Below the pieces are notes generated by a model. That model was given only the letters and a program-made list of their open reading frames with translations, did no database searches and was not told the origin of the DNA. Source: Corynebacterium callunae DSM 20147 (GTDB lineage Bacteria > Actinomycetota > Actinomycetes > Mycobacteriales > Mycobacteriaceae). Taken from it: a DNA stretch of 64,000 nt. Both the position numbers and the translations under genes were made by a program. Location of the stretch: positions 1,674,001-1,738,000 of the forward strand of contig NC_020506.1 in the NCBI RefSeq assembly GCF_000344785.1. The letters run 5' to 3'. This document shows, piece by piece, positions 43,576-51,825 of the stretch; positions within the stretch are counted from its first letter, which is position 1; each line of letters opens with the position of its first letter.

Positions 43576-43882
43576 ATCCCCTATATACGGACACAGAAGC
43601 TCTCAGCTAAACTCCATGATGTCCCTAACTCAATTATTTGAAGATCTTGATATTTTTCTCTACTCAAGTTCGATGCCACGTCCCACATTTTCACAAAACC
43701 TATAATTAGGCGTCTGACTATTTGGAATAAACATTGGTAGAATGCGTTAGACAAGTGCATAAACACTAAAACTTAACCTTGAAGCTCACTCACCCCATAG
43801 CTGTCTTGGATCAGGGGTGCATCGCTTCCTTATAGGTCGCGTTTAAAAGAGTTTGAAAATTATTTAAGGAAGGCAGTCTCCT
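43576..43882. promoter_or_regulatory. Upstream region of dtxR
   Basis: About 300 bases. CACCCC (43791-43796) and GGGGTG (43814-43819) form a hairpin; TTGGAT (43806-43811) and TTATAG (43830-43835) with an 18-base spacer are a candidate promoter overlapping its right arm. No DtxR box is seen, so no evident autoregulation. The minus-strand frame at 43581-43766 has no features. Confidence 0.35.
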
Positions 43883-44569
43883 GTGAAGGATCTGGTCGAT
43901 ACCACCGAAATGTATCTACGCACCATCTACGAGCTTGAGGAGGAAGGCATTATTCCACTACGCGCTCGTATCGCGGAGCGCCTAGAGCAATCCGGCCCAA
44001 CCGTCAGCCAGACTGTTGCTCGAATGGAACGCGATGGACTTGTCCATGTCAGCACCGACCGTAGCCTCGAGATGACCGAAGAGGGTCGTGCACTTGCTAT
44101 CGCGGTGATGCGTAAGCACCGTTTGGCTGAGCGTTTGCTCACCGACATTATTGGACTAGATATTCACAAGGTCCACGAAGAAGCTTGTCGCTGGGAACAC
44201 GTGATGAGTGATGAAGTTGAGCGTCGCCTAGTTGAGGTGCTTGACGATGTTCACCGCTCCCCCTTCGGCAACCCAATTCCAGGTCTTTCCGACATCGGAC
44301 TGGCTCAGGAAGTTGACTCTGATTCTGGCGTTCGCGCTATCGACTTGCCACAAGGCCAGCAGCTGAAGGCTCGCATTGTGCAGCTAAATGAAATCCTGCA
44401 GGTAGACCAGGAGCAGTTCCAGGCATTGAGCAATGCTGGTGTGACCATCGGAACTATCGTTGACATCATCAATGAAAATGGCCGAGTTGTCATCAGCCAT
44501 AACGACAGAAGCGTCGAGCTTATTGACGATCTGGCGCACGCAGTTCGAGTTGAAAAGGTAGAAGGCTAA
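43883..44569 (+). CDS. dtxR: Iron-dependent transcriptional repressor DtxR
   Basis: Master iron regulator: with Fe2+ it represses uptake genes and activates iron-storage genes. The 228-residue product begins with [23 protein letters not shown] (winged helix 1-73), and keeps every metal ligand by number: M10, C102, E105, H106 (primary site) and H79, E83, H98 (ancillary site). The C-terminal SH3-like domain follows ([34 protein letters not shown]). RBS GGAAGG lies about nine bases upstream. It overlaps no gene but is only five bases from galE, a conserved dtxR-galE pair. Confidence 0.97.
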   Translation: MKDLVDTTEMYLRTIYELEEEGIIPLRARIAERLEQSGPTVSQTVARMERDGLVHVSTDRSLEMTEEGRALAIAVMRKHRLAERLLTDIIGLDIHKVHEEACRWEHVMSDEVERRLVEVLDDVHRSPFGNPIPGLSDIGLAQEVDSDSGVRAIDLPQGQQLKARIVQLNEILQVDQEQFQALSNAGVTIGTIVDIINENGRVVISHNDRSVELIDDLAHAVRVEKVEG

Positions 44570-44574
44570 AACGG

Positions 44575-45561
44575 ATGAAGCTTCTGGTCACTGGTGGAGC
44601 AGGATATGTCGGCAGCGTTGCTGCTGCAGTCCTTGTGGAACGCGGACACGATGTCACCATTATCGATAATTTCAGCACGGGAAATCCAGAGGCAGTACCA
44701 GCAGGTGCCACCCTGGTCGAAGCTGAAGTTAGTGAAGTTGTAGACGAGGTTCTTAGCCAAGGTGGCTACGAAGGCGTGGTCCATTTTGCGGCACGTTCCC
44801 TCGTGGGTGAATCCGTCGAAAAGCCCGCAGAGTACTGGCAGCACAATGTTGTGACAGCACTGACCTTGTTGGATGCTATGAACAAACATGGTGTTAAAAA
44901 CCTGGTGTTCTCCTCCACAGCTGCAACTTATGGTGAACCAGAAGTTGTTCCCATCACTGAAGATGCGCCCGCGACCCCTACCAACCCTTATGGTGCAACC
45001 AAGCTGGCTATTGATCACGCAATCACCTCATATGCGAAGGCATATGGACTTGGTGCTACCAGCTTGCGCTACTTCAACGTTGCTGGAGCCTATGGCAATA
45101 TTGGCGAAAACCGCGCGGTAGAAACCCACCTCATTCCTTTGGTATTGCAGGTAGCAACCGGTCACCGCGAGAAGATCTTCATGTTCGGCGATGACTGGCC
45201 TACCCCGGATGGAACCGCAGTTCGCGATTACATCCACATTTTGGATCTAGCTGAGGCTCATGTCTTGGCGTTGGAATCTAATATCTCTGGCACCCACCGC
45301 ATTTTTAACCTCGGCTCCGGCGATGGTTATAGCGTGAAGCAAGTTGTGGAAATGTGTCGAGAAGTTACTGGACATCCAATTCCTGCAGAGGTTGCTCCCC
45401 GGCGCGCCGGCGATCCAGCAACTCTTATCGCGTCTTCCGAAAAGGCAAAGCGCGAACTCGGTTGGAAGCCACAACGCACTGATCTACGTACCATTGTCGA
45501 GGATGCGTGGGCATTTACCTCCCAATTGGGAGATAAGGCCCACGTGGCTCGTCGCAAGTAG
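44575..45561 (+). CDS. galE: UDP-glucose 4-epimerase
   Basis: NAD-dependent short-chain dehydrogenase-type epimerase interconverting UDP-glucose and UDP-galactose, needed for the galactan of arabinogalactan. The 328-residue product has the NAD motif [10 protein letters not shown] (GxxGxxG), the catalytic Ser-Tyr-Lys set in FSSTAATYG and [12 protein letters not shown] (YxxxK), and the [12 protein letters not shown] signature, plus [10 protein letters not shown] and [13 protein letters not shown] further down. Immediately after dtxR, suggesting co-transcription with it. Ends just before a hairpin shared with DUF4192. Confidence 0.96.
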   Translation: MKLLVTGGAGYVGSVAAAVLVERGHDVTIIDNFSTGNPEAVPAGATLVEAEVSEVVDEVLSQGGYEGVVHFAARSLVGESVEKPAEYWQHNVVTALTLLDAMNKHGVKNLVFSSTAATYGEPEVVPITEDAPATPTNPYGATKLAIDHAITSYAKAYGLGATSLRYFNVAGAYGNIGENRAVETHLIPLVLQVATGHREKIFMFGDDWPTPDGTAVRDYIHILDLAEAHVLALESNISGTHRIFNLGSGDGYSVKQVVEMCREVTGHPIPAEVAPRRAGDPATLIASSEKAKRELGWKPQRTDLRTIVEDAWAFTSQLGDKAHVARRK

Positions 45562-45566
45562 TCTTT

Positions 45567-46739
45567 TTAAGCAGCCTCAGCAGATTTCTTCTGTTGAGGC
45601 TGCTTTGCTTTTCCCTGTCGCTTATTCCCCCCTGCTGGTGAAAATTGCTTTTTGACGGCGCGATTACCTTTCATACAGGCGTCGATTAGCCCCTTAGAAT
45701 AACCTTCCATCATACCACGACGAAGCAAGTCGCTTAGATTATGCCGCGGCGCAGAGCGCAAAGCTGCATCCAGTGCTGGAATAGCTTTCATACCCAGGTC
45801 AAGTGCAATTACCGACAGTGCATAAAGGCACAATGCATTTGCTCGAATTTCCCCGCTAAAGGTTCGGCCGATTGCTAAGCACAGTGCGGCAGTTTGACGT
45901 GGGGATTCAACGCAGTGGTGCAAAATTGAATCTCTCAAGATTATTCGTGAGAAAAATGCTCCACCATCTCGTAGCAGCTCAGGCTTTTGCATAATCATTT
46001 CAGCTGTGAGGGAATCTTCATAAGTTTTTAATTGATCAATGAGTTCTTGGAATTTATCTAGTGCTGCTTCATATGCTCCTCCAAGAGGATCACATTCTAT
46101 TGCTTCCTCAATATCGTGTCCCAATCTGCTGGCTCTTTCTCGGAGATCTTGAATTTCTTCTAGGGAGAGGAATTCAGAGGTCTCTTCAAAAACTGAATAG
46201 GCGTCGCTGCGGCTTGCCTCAGGTAATTGGCCGTTCTCTAGCAACTTAGAGGTGGCAATGGCGCTCATAATGGGTGCAATGGTTCCAGCTTCCCACTTTG
46301 AAATGCCATAGTCACAGACATCCAGAGCTTCTTCGGTTGGGCCAAAAACTAGTTGATAGGGCTCGCCACTGAAAATTCCTTTGGTGTACCAACAACCAAT
46401 GATTTCCGGTGCGTCTTTTTTGTTGATTCTAAATAAATGTTCTGCAATCTCTTCGATCTTGTCGAGGGGATGATCTGCAGAAACGATAAAACAAAAGGTG
46501 AGATCAGGATTAAGATGAGTGAGAGTTTTTCCGACTTCATTAAGCAATTGTGGATGATCAATATCGATGCGGAGTACCGGGCCGAGATCAAAGCGGGTTG
46601 CGGTTTGTTGATGGAAAAGTGTGATGAAAACCAAGGATTCTGAGGGGTAAAAACCAAGGATTCCAGGAACGTTGGCGAGGAGTTCACCAGGAGTTTTGAG
46701 GGTGGAGAACTGTGGGTTTTGTGAGTGATTTTCTGGCAT
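45567..46739 (-). CDS. DUF4192 protein
   Basis: Actinobacterial protein of unknown function. I choose ATG 46739 (MPENHSQNPQF, 390 residues): CATACT at 46752-46747 lies seven bases upstream, a leaderless arrangement; the frame could extend seven codons further. The N-terminus TLKTPGELLANVPGILGFYP followed by SESLVFITL is the DUF4192 signature. The middle is helical and acidic (LSLEEIQDLRERASRLGHDI); the C-terminus is basic and Gln/Lys-rich (KRQGKAKQPQQKKSAEAA). No catalytic motif seen. In some actinobacteria DUF4192 genes are near sigma factor genes, as here. Confidence 0.85.
   Translation of the reverse strand: MPENHSQNPQFSTLKTPGELLANVPGILGFYPSESLVFITLFHQQTATRFDLGPVLRIDIDHPQLLNEVGKTLTHLNPDLTFCFIVSADHPLDKIEEIAEHLFRINKKDAPEIIGCWYTKGIFSGEPYQLVFGPTEEALDVCDYGISKWEAGTIAPIMSAIATSKLLENGQLPEASRSDAYSVFEETSEFLSLEEIQDLRERASRLGHDIEEAIECDPLGGAYEAALDKFQELIDQLKTYEDSLTAEMIMQKPELLRDGGAFFSRIILRDSILHHCVESPRQTAALCLAIGRTFSGEIRANALCLYALSVIALDLGMKAIPALDAALRSAPRHNLSDLLRRGMMEGYSKGLIDACMKGNRAVKKQFSPAGGNKRQGKAKQPQQKKSAEAA
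45569..45605. terminator. Bidirectional terminator between galE and DUF4192
   Basis: AAGCAGCCTCA and TGAGGCTGCTT with an inner CAG/CTG pair; plus side TTTGCTTTT, minus side TTAAAAAG. The minus-strand gene stop codon lies within or next to the stem. Confidence 0.82.
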
Positions 46740-46803
46740 GGTGCTCAGTATGCAGGGCATTTTTCAGCGCGTCTCCTACTGGTAGTGTCAGAAGACTGAT
46801 TTT

Positions 46804-46829
46804 CTGTGGATAGAATTTTCTATCCACAG
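46804..46829. promoter_or_regulatory. 26-bp inverted repeat containing two DnaA-box-like nonamers
   Basis: CTGTGGATAGAA-TT-TTCTATCCACAG. Each arm contains CTATCCACA (or its complement), one base from the DnaA box TTATCCACA. It lies in the 463-base gap between DUF4192 and PAC2. Confidence 0.5.
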
Positions 46830-46887
46830 GCTCTTGGAGTTTCCTGCTTAAAAGTCCAGTTCACACGGGTTCCTGGCAGTGCAATAT

Positions 46888-46918
46888 TGACACTTTTTAA
46901 GGGCTACCCACTATGATC
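46888..46918 (+). promoter_or_regulatory. Candidate promoter upstream of the PAC2 gene
   Basis: TTGACA (46888-46893) and TATGAT (46913-46918), 19 bases apart. If used, the PAC2 leader would be about 280 bases; the rest of the leader holds nothing I can name. Confidence 0.4.
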
Positions 46919-47202
46919 GACCCAAGCGCTTTAGGCGGCCCCTTAGGCGTTAGTAAGATAATCCTTCACTCACATGAGAAGAACCTAACATTGATGTAAT
47001 TTTGCGGGATTATTTTTCACCAAGGTTGCGTTGAAGTAAACAGTTGCCTTTAAAGTGGCGGTACCACCGTAATTCCGAGGCAAAAAGAACTGAACTAAAG
47101 AAGTTGTGCACAGCAAGATCTGAGAAATATTAATCAGCTGTCTATCAACCTTCTATCGGTAGAGTTCTCTCTTCTATGAGACTGGTGTAAAAGGAGGAAA
47201 AA

Positions 47203-48159
47203 ATGTCGGATAACAATGATCGTATGTACGAGCTTGAATACCCGTCACCTGAGGTGAGCGGAAGCAACGCTGAGGGTCCCACTCTCATTGTTGCTCTCCA
47301 GGGTTACGCAGATGCTGGACACGCAGTAGAGGCGAGTTCCTCTCACATGCTGGCGGCACTTGATCATCGATTGATTGCCTCCTTTAATAACGACGAACTT
47401 ATCGACTATCGTTCCAGGCGACCAGCGGTTGTTATTGAGCACAATGAGGTCACCGAGATTGATCCCCTCAACCTCGGTCTTCATGTTGTTCGTGATACCG
47501 ACAACAAACCATTCCTTGTCTTGGCTGGCCCTGAACCAGATCTCAGGTGGGGTGCCTTTAGCAATGCTGTTGCGGACCTCGCCGACAAATTCGGCGTGGA
47601 AAACACGATTTGCCTCTATGCAGCTCCAATGACGGTGCCTCATACTCGCCCAACTGTGGTTTCTACCCATGGCAGCTCCGCACATCGTCTAAAAGATCAG
47701 TTCACCATGGATGCGCGATTGACCGTGCCAGGATCAGCATCGTTGATGTTGGAAAAGGTTCTTGCTGAACGCGGAAAGAACGTTGCGGGTTATACCGTCC
47801 ATGTTCCTCACTACGTTGCAGCTTCTGCTTACCCAGCTGCGACGTTGAAGCTGCTGCAGTCCATCTCAGAGTCCGCGAATCTTAATCTGCCTTTGATGGC
47901 GATTGAACGAGATGCTGAAAAGGTACACCGCCAGCTTATGGATCAGACAGCCGAGTCTGCCGAGATCCAGCACGTTGTTGGAGCGCTAGAGCAGCAATAT
48001 GACGAAGAGCTGGAGCGTTACCGTGATCGCCATCCTCAAGCGGTTATGCCTGGCGAATCAGATCTACCGAGCGGTGATGAGATTGGTGCCGAGTTTGAAA
48101 AGTTCCTCGCAGGACTTGATGACAATGGTGGCTCTACGGAATCTGATTCTGCCGAATAA
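47203..48159 (+). CDS. PAC2 family protein
   Basis: Protein of the PAC2 family, named for the eukaryotic proteasome assembly chaperone. The 318-residue product has LIVALQGYADAGHAVEASS near residue 30, PLNLGLHVVRDTDNKPFLVL, then TICLYAAPMTVPHTRPTVVS and VHVPHYVAASAYPAATLKLL, which fit the family's alpha/beta core. The C-terminal 60 residues are acidic (DLPSGDEIGAEFEKFLAGLD). Corynebacterium lacks a proteasome in many species, so a different role is likely. RBS AAAGGAGGA lies five bases before ATG 47203. Terminator follows. Confidence 0.88.
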   Translation: MSDNNDRMYELEYPSPEVSGSNAEGPTLIVALQGYADAGHAVEASSSHMLAALDHRLIASFNNDELIDYRSRRPAVVIEHNEVTEIDPLNLGLHVVRDTDNKPFLVLAGPEPDLRWGAFSNAVADLADKFGVENTICLYAAPMTVPHTRPTVVSTHGSSAHRLKDQFTMDARLTVPGSASLMLEKVLAERGKNVAGYTVHVPHYVAASAYPAATLKLLQSISESANLNLPLMAIERDAEKVHRQLMDQTAESAEIQHVVGALEQQYDEELERYRDRHPQAVMPGESDLPSGDEIGAEFEKFLAGLDDNGGSTESDSAE

Positions 48160-48170
48160 TTAGCTTATTT

Positions 48171-48213
48171 AAGATCCTATAAATCTTGCATTTCAGGTTT
48201 ATAGGATCTTTTC
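48171..48213 (+). terminator. Terminator of the PAC2 gene
   Basis: AAGATCCTATAAA and TTTATAGGATCTT, a 13-bp stem with a 14-base loop, followed by TTCTG. Moderately AT-rich. Confidence 0.8.
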
Positions 48214-48623
48214 TGTGGGCCCGAAACTCGACTTGAGCCAACTTTCAGCTGCATCTTGCTGCCTGGTTCTTCTAATAGACTTACCCCCACCTGCCGTTTC
48301 TGAGGCAAAACAGGTGGAGGCTAGTCATCTATTTTCTATGCTCGCCCTACTCCAGACTTAGGGCCAGCACAGTTCACACGTTGAGCTTATTTGTGGGGCG
48401 ATCAAAATTCCGGCGACCATGATGCCTCACACCGTTGACGCTTGAACAGATGGTGTAACCAGCTACTGGATATGGACGTTTACCTGTTACGCCAATCCAA
48501 CAAATGGTCACACTATGTATTTAAAAAGCCTTAGGTTTGAGATTCCAGATTTTAAGCTGTGATATTGATCATCTTTTTCATTAAAGTTAGACGAAAGGTT
48601 AGCGGGGCCGGCAAATTGTGCCA
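48214..48623. other. Left part of the 949-base gap: structured but unassigned
   Basis: About 410 bases without a credible gene. Two dyads stand out: CCCCACCTG...CAGGTGGAGG (about 48285-48320) and GGTGTAAC...GTTACGCC (48452-48492), the latter competing with ACACC...GGTGT (about 48430-48457). None is followed by a T-run. It could hold another RNA, but nothing matches RNase P RNA, tmRNA or SRP RNA. Confidence 0.3.
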
Positions 48624-48664
48624 CAAATAAGCCTCCCACCCCGACGCAAGAAGAGGTGGGAGGC
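48624..48664 (-). terminator. Terminator of the candidate small RNA
   Basis: 10-bp perfect stem GCCTCCCACC/GGTGGGAGGC, then TTATTTGT on the minus strand. An alternative hairpin TGGGAGG/CCTCCCA (7 bp) immediately before would compete for the same 5' arm. Confidence 0.65.
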
Positions 48665-48827
48665 ACTCATGCTTCCTCCCATAAGGCGAAGTGTCAAGAA
48701 CTCCTTATAGAAAGGACTAGCCAACTACCAATGCAGGGAAAACCTTCTACAGCCAAGTGAAAAGAACTTTCCCTCACGATGGAATTGTCTAGCTAAATTG
48801 CCTCCCCCGCTCCAGTGAGGAGACACC
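48625..48827 (-). ncRNA. Candidate structured small RNA, about 200 nt
   Basis: A complete minus-strand transcription unit with no ORF: promoter at 48832-48861, start near 48827, and a terminator GCCTCCCACC...GGTGGGAGGC followed by TTATTTGT at 48624-48664. Internal pairing is extensive: GTGTC near the 5' end with GACAC (48695-48691), TAGCTA with TGGCTA, CAAT with ATTG, and an inner hairpin AGGGAAA...TTTTCCCT. The rod-like fold resembles 6S RNA, but I cannot identify it by sequence. It lies antisense to no gene, between the PAC2 and DUF3516 helicase genes. Confidence 0.5.
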
Positions 48828-48831
48828 ATGT

Positions 48832-48861
48832 ATTTTAACGGTCTCCATCGCCTCAAGTCGA
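48832..48861 (-). promoter_or_regulatory. Promoter of the candidate small RNA
   Basis: TCGACT (48861-48856) and TAAAAT (48837-48832), 18-base spacer, on the minus strand; predicted start at G around 48827. Confidence 0.45.
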
Positions 48862-48867
48862 GCGTTT

Positions 48868-49108
48868 TTGACAAATATTTTCATTAATATTTAATTTCTA
48901 TTTAACCCACAGGTTACCCACAATTAACGGTGGTCGACCCCTTTCTCCGCCCTTTTAGTCGAGGAGAGCTATACGACGCTTTGCCAGTGTGAAGCCCTGC
49001 AATTGAGTCACTAATAATGTCCCTTTAGCTGCCAATGCGATCAGACGCCTATCCCCCACACTCCTCGGTTACCCCCGATGTCCACTGGGTTAGCTACGCT
49101 AGTTAATT
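48868..49108 (+). promoter_or_regulatory. Upstream region of the DUF3516 helicase gene
   Basis: TTGACA at 48868-48873 on the plus strand is followed by very AT-rich sequence but no good -10 at normal spacing. Closer to the gene, TACGCT (49095-49100) lies eight bases before GTG 49109 and is the likelier promoter element, giving a leaderless mRNA. Confidence 0.35.
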
Positions 49109-51649
49109 GTGAACCTTTCTCAAATGTTGCCGGATCTTTCAGACGTCCCCGAAAGCCTTATGGATGAATCCATTTTTGATAGCTTTTTGGCGTGGACCCG
49201 TGAACGTGGGATCTCCCTTTATCCTGCTCAGGAGGAAGCTGCGCTCGGCATCCTCGCTGGAGACAACGTCATCCTTGCTACCCCAACTGGGTCGGGCAAA
49301 TCCATGGTCGCAATCGCTGCACACTTTATTGCGATGGCCCGTGGAGAACGTAGTTTTTATACCGCTCCCATCAAAGCCTTAGTAAGTGAAAAATTCTTCG
49401 CCCTGTGTGAAATCTTCGGCGCAGAAAATGTCGGAATGATGACAGGCGATGCCACTGTCAACGGCAAAGCACCCATCATTTGTGCCACCGCTGAAATCGT
49501 GGCAAATATTGCACTCCGAGACGGCGCCGCAGCGGCCATCGATCAGGTAGTAATGGATGAATTCCACTACTACTCGGAGCCAGATCGTGGTTGGGCCTGG
49601 CAGGTCCCGCTGCTCGAACTTCCACGTGCTCAGTTCTTGTTGATGTCGGCAACCCTGGGTGATACTGAATGGTTGGAAAAAGACCTTAGCCAGCGCACCG
49701 GGCGTACCACCAATTTTGTGGGTGGAACTGAGCGTCCTGTGCCCCTGGAATTCTCCTATGTCTACACGCCAGTTCACGAGACCATCGAGGAACTGCTGAA
49801 ATCCTCTAAAGCCCCAATTTATGTGGTGCACTTTACCCAACGCGATGCCATTGAAAGAGCACAATCTCTTACATCAATGACCATCATTAATAGCGAGGAA
49901 AAGGAGCGCATTGCAGCTGAGATCGGAGATTTCCGATTCAGCACCACCTTCGGAAAAACCTTGTCGAGGTTGATTCGTCGTGGCATTGGTGTCCACCACG
50001 CAGGCATGCTGCCAAAGTACCGTCGTCTCGTCGAAAAGCTCTCTCAAACTGGCCTATTGAAGGTTATTTGCGGAACTGACACCCTGGGTGTTGGTATTAA
50101 CGTGCCAATTAGAACGGTTTTGATGACCGGCCTGGTTAAATTTGATGGCTCCCGTGAGCGCGTTTTGAAGTCTCGTGAATTCCATCAGATTGCAGGCCGT
50201 GCTGGTCGCGCAGGTTATGACACCATCGGTACCGTGGTGATTCAAGCACCTGAGCATGAGATTGAAAACCACCGCCTTCGCGAAAAAGCTGGCTCAGATC
50301 CAAAGAAGCTTAAGAAGCTGCGCCTAAAGGCCACTCGTCCTGGTGAGGTTACCTGGACTAAGAAAACCTATGAGCGCCTAACTACCGCTGAACCTGAACA
50401 GCTGACCAGCTATTTCAAGGTCAGTAACTCCATGTTGTTAAATGTCATTGCGCGCGATGGTGATGGTTTTGAGCATATGAAGCATTTGCTGCGCTCAAAT
50501 CATGACACCAGAACCAAGCAGAATAAAGATATCCTCACCGCAATTGAGCTTTTCCGTGGCTTGCTCAACGCCGGCATTGTGGAAAAGGTACCGGATGGCC
50601 CGGATACACATGGTCGCTACTATGCATTGACCGAGGATTTGCAGCGCGACTTCGCCCTCAACCAGCCACTTTCTCCTTTTGCTCTAGCAGCATTAACCTT
50701 GTTGGATAAAGAGTCGGATACCTACACTCTCGATGTCATCAGTGTGTTTGAGGCCATCTTGGAAGATCCACGCCAAATTCTTATCGCCCAGCAAAAGGCC
50801 AAACGAGGTGAGGAAATCGAAGCGCTCAAGGCAGAGGGTGTGGAATACACCGAAAGAATGGCACTAATTGAAGACGTCACTTGGCCAAAGCCTTTGCAGG
50901 ATGAACTAGAGCAGGCTTTTGAAACTTTCCGCGAGGGTCACCCTTGGGCGAAGGAATTTGAGATCAAGCCGAAGTCTGTGGTGCGAGACATGATCGAGCA
51001 TGGCATGACGTTCTCTGATTTGGTGGCAACCTATGGAGTGGCACGTTCTGAAGGTGTGGCGCTGCGCTATCTCACTGATGCCTGGCGCACGCTGCAACAT
51101 TCACTGCCCCAAGAAGCAACCACCGAAGAGTTAAATGACGTGGTCGTATGGCTGGGAGAGCTCATCAAGCAAGTTGACTCTTCCTTGGTTGATGAATGGG
51201 CACAAATGGCGGATCCTGATGCACCAATTTCTAAGGAGGCCCTCGAGCGTGAATTGGCCTTTGGTGTAGAAGATCCCACCGCATTGAGCGCCAACCGCAG
51301 GGCGTTTAGCATCATGATCCGAAATGCAATGTTCCGCCTGGTTGAGCTCTTTGCTTATGAGAAGGAAGATCAGCTGGGCACCATGACGGAATATTTGGAT
51401 CAGGCACCTGATTTCGGGGCTGCCATGGATGCATATTTCGAAGAGTATGCGGACTTGGATACTGGTCCGGCTGCTCGCGGACCAGAGTTTTTCAAGCTGG
51501 AACAAAATGGCAGAATGTGGCAGGTCAGGCAGACTATTAAGGATCCAGAAGGCGATAATTCCTTCGCCTTTGTGGCAACAGTGGATCTTGATGCCTCTGA
51601 TGAGGCAGGAGAAGTTCGCTTCGCTAGCCTCGAAATTGATTACCAATAA
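49109..51649 (+). CDS. DEAD/DEAH-box RNA helicase with DUF3516 domain
   Basis: Ski2/Mtr4-like SF2 helicase. The 846-residue product carries YPAQEEAALGILAGDNVILATPTGSGKS, split as a Q-like region then Walker A ATPTGSGKS (57-65), motif II VVMDEFHYYS (a DEFH box), motif III LLMSATLGD, motif V GTDTLGVGINVPIRTVLMTG, motif VI HQIAGRAGRAGYD, and then a C-terminal DUF3516 region of about 450 residues. Such proteins probably remodel structured RNA or ribonucleoprotein. GTG at 49109 has no ribosome site, so probably leaderless. It is preceded by the candidate small RNA, transcribed the other way. Confidence 0.94.
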   Translation: MNLSQMLPDLSDVPESLMDESIFDSFLAWTRERGISLYPAQEEAALGILAGDNVILATPTGSGKSMVAIAAHFIAMARGERSFYTAPIKALVSEKFFALCEIFGAENVGMMTGDATVNGKAPIICATAEIVANIALRDGAAAAIDQVVMDEFHYYSEPDRGWAWQVPLLELPRAQFLLMSATLGDTEWLEKDLSQRTGRTTNFVGGTERPVPLEFSYVYTPVHETIEELLKSSKAPIYVVHFTQRDAIERAQSLTSMTIINSEEKERIAAEIGDFRFSTTFGKTLSRLIRRGIGVHHAGMLPKYRRLVEKLSQTGLLKVICGTDTLGVGINVPIRTVLMTGLVKFDGSRERVLKSREFHQIAGRAGRAGYDTIGTVVIQAPEHEIENHRLREKAGSDPKKLKKLRLKATRPGEVTWTKKTYERLTTAEPEQLTSYFKVSNSMLLNVIARDGDGFEHMKHLLRSNHDTRTKQNKDILTAIELFRGLLNAGIVEKVPDGPDTHGRYYALTEDLQRDFALNQPLSPFALAALTLLDKESDTYTLDVISVFEAILEDPRQILIAQQKAKRGEEIEALKAEGVEYTERMALIEDVTWPKPLQDELEQAFETFREGHPWAKEFEIKPKSVVRDMIEHGMTFSDLVATYGVARSEGVALRYLTDAWRTLQHSLPQEATTEELNDVVVWLGELIKQVDSSLVDEWAQMADPDAPISKEALERELAFGVEDPTALSANRRAFSIMIRNAMFRLVELFAYEKEDQLGTMTEYLDQAPDFGAAMDAYFEEYADLDTGPAARGPEFFKLEQNGRMWQVRQTIKDPEGDNSFAFVATVDLDASDEAGEVRFASLEIDYQ

Positions 51650-51652
51650 GCA

Positions 51653-51679
51653 GCGCGCCGGGGCTGCACCCCGGCGCGC
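51653..51679 (+). terminator. GC-rich hairpin after the DUF3516 helicase
   Basis: GCGCGCCGGGG, loop CTGCA, CCCCGGCGCGC: an 11-bp perfect stem four bases after the stop. No T-run follows directly (ACGGGTAAATTTC), so it may be Rho-dependent or a 3' stabiliser. Confidence 0.55.
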
Positions 51680-51825
51680 ACGGGTAAATTTCTGAGGCAG
51701 GGCGCGTCGATAAGCAGCGTTTAAGATGTTGCACTAATGTGCAAAACCTATAGTGCCAGCTTAAACAAATGTGACTTCGTGCTTTTCATTACCCTTTTTA
51801 AAAGAACCTGGATATTATTATAGGC

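Noticed and set aside
43581..43766. 61-codon minus-strand ORF upstream of dtxR
   Set aside because: No ribosome site or family resemblance.
48214..48900. RNase P RNA, tmRNA, SRP RNA or 6C RNA in the large gap
   Set aside because: None of the universal sequence blocks (for example GAGGAAAGTCC of RNase P, or the tRNA-like ends of tmRNA) are present on either strand, and there are no paired C-rich loops.
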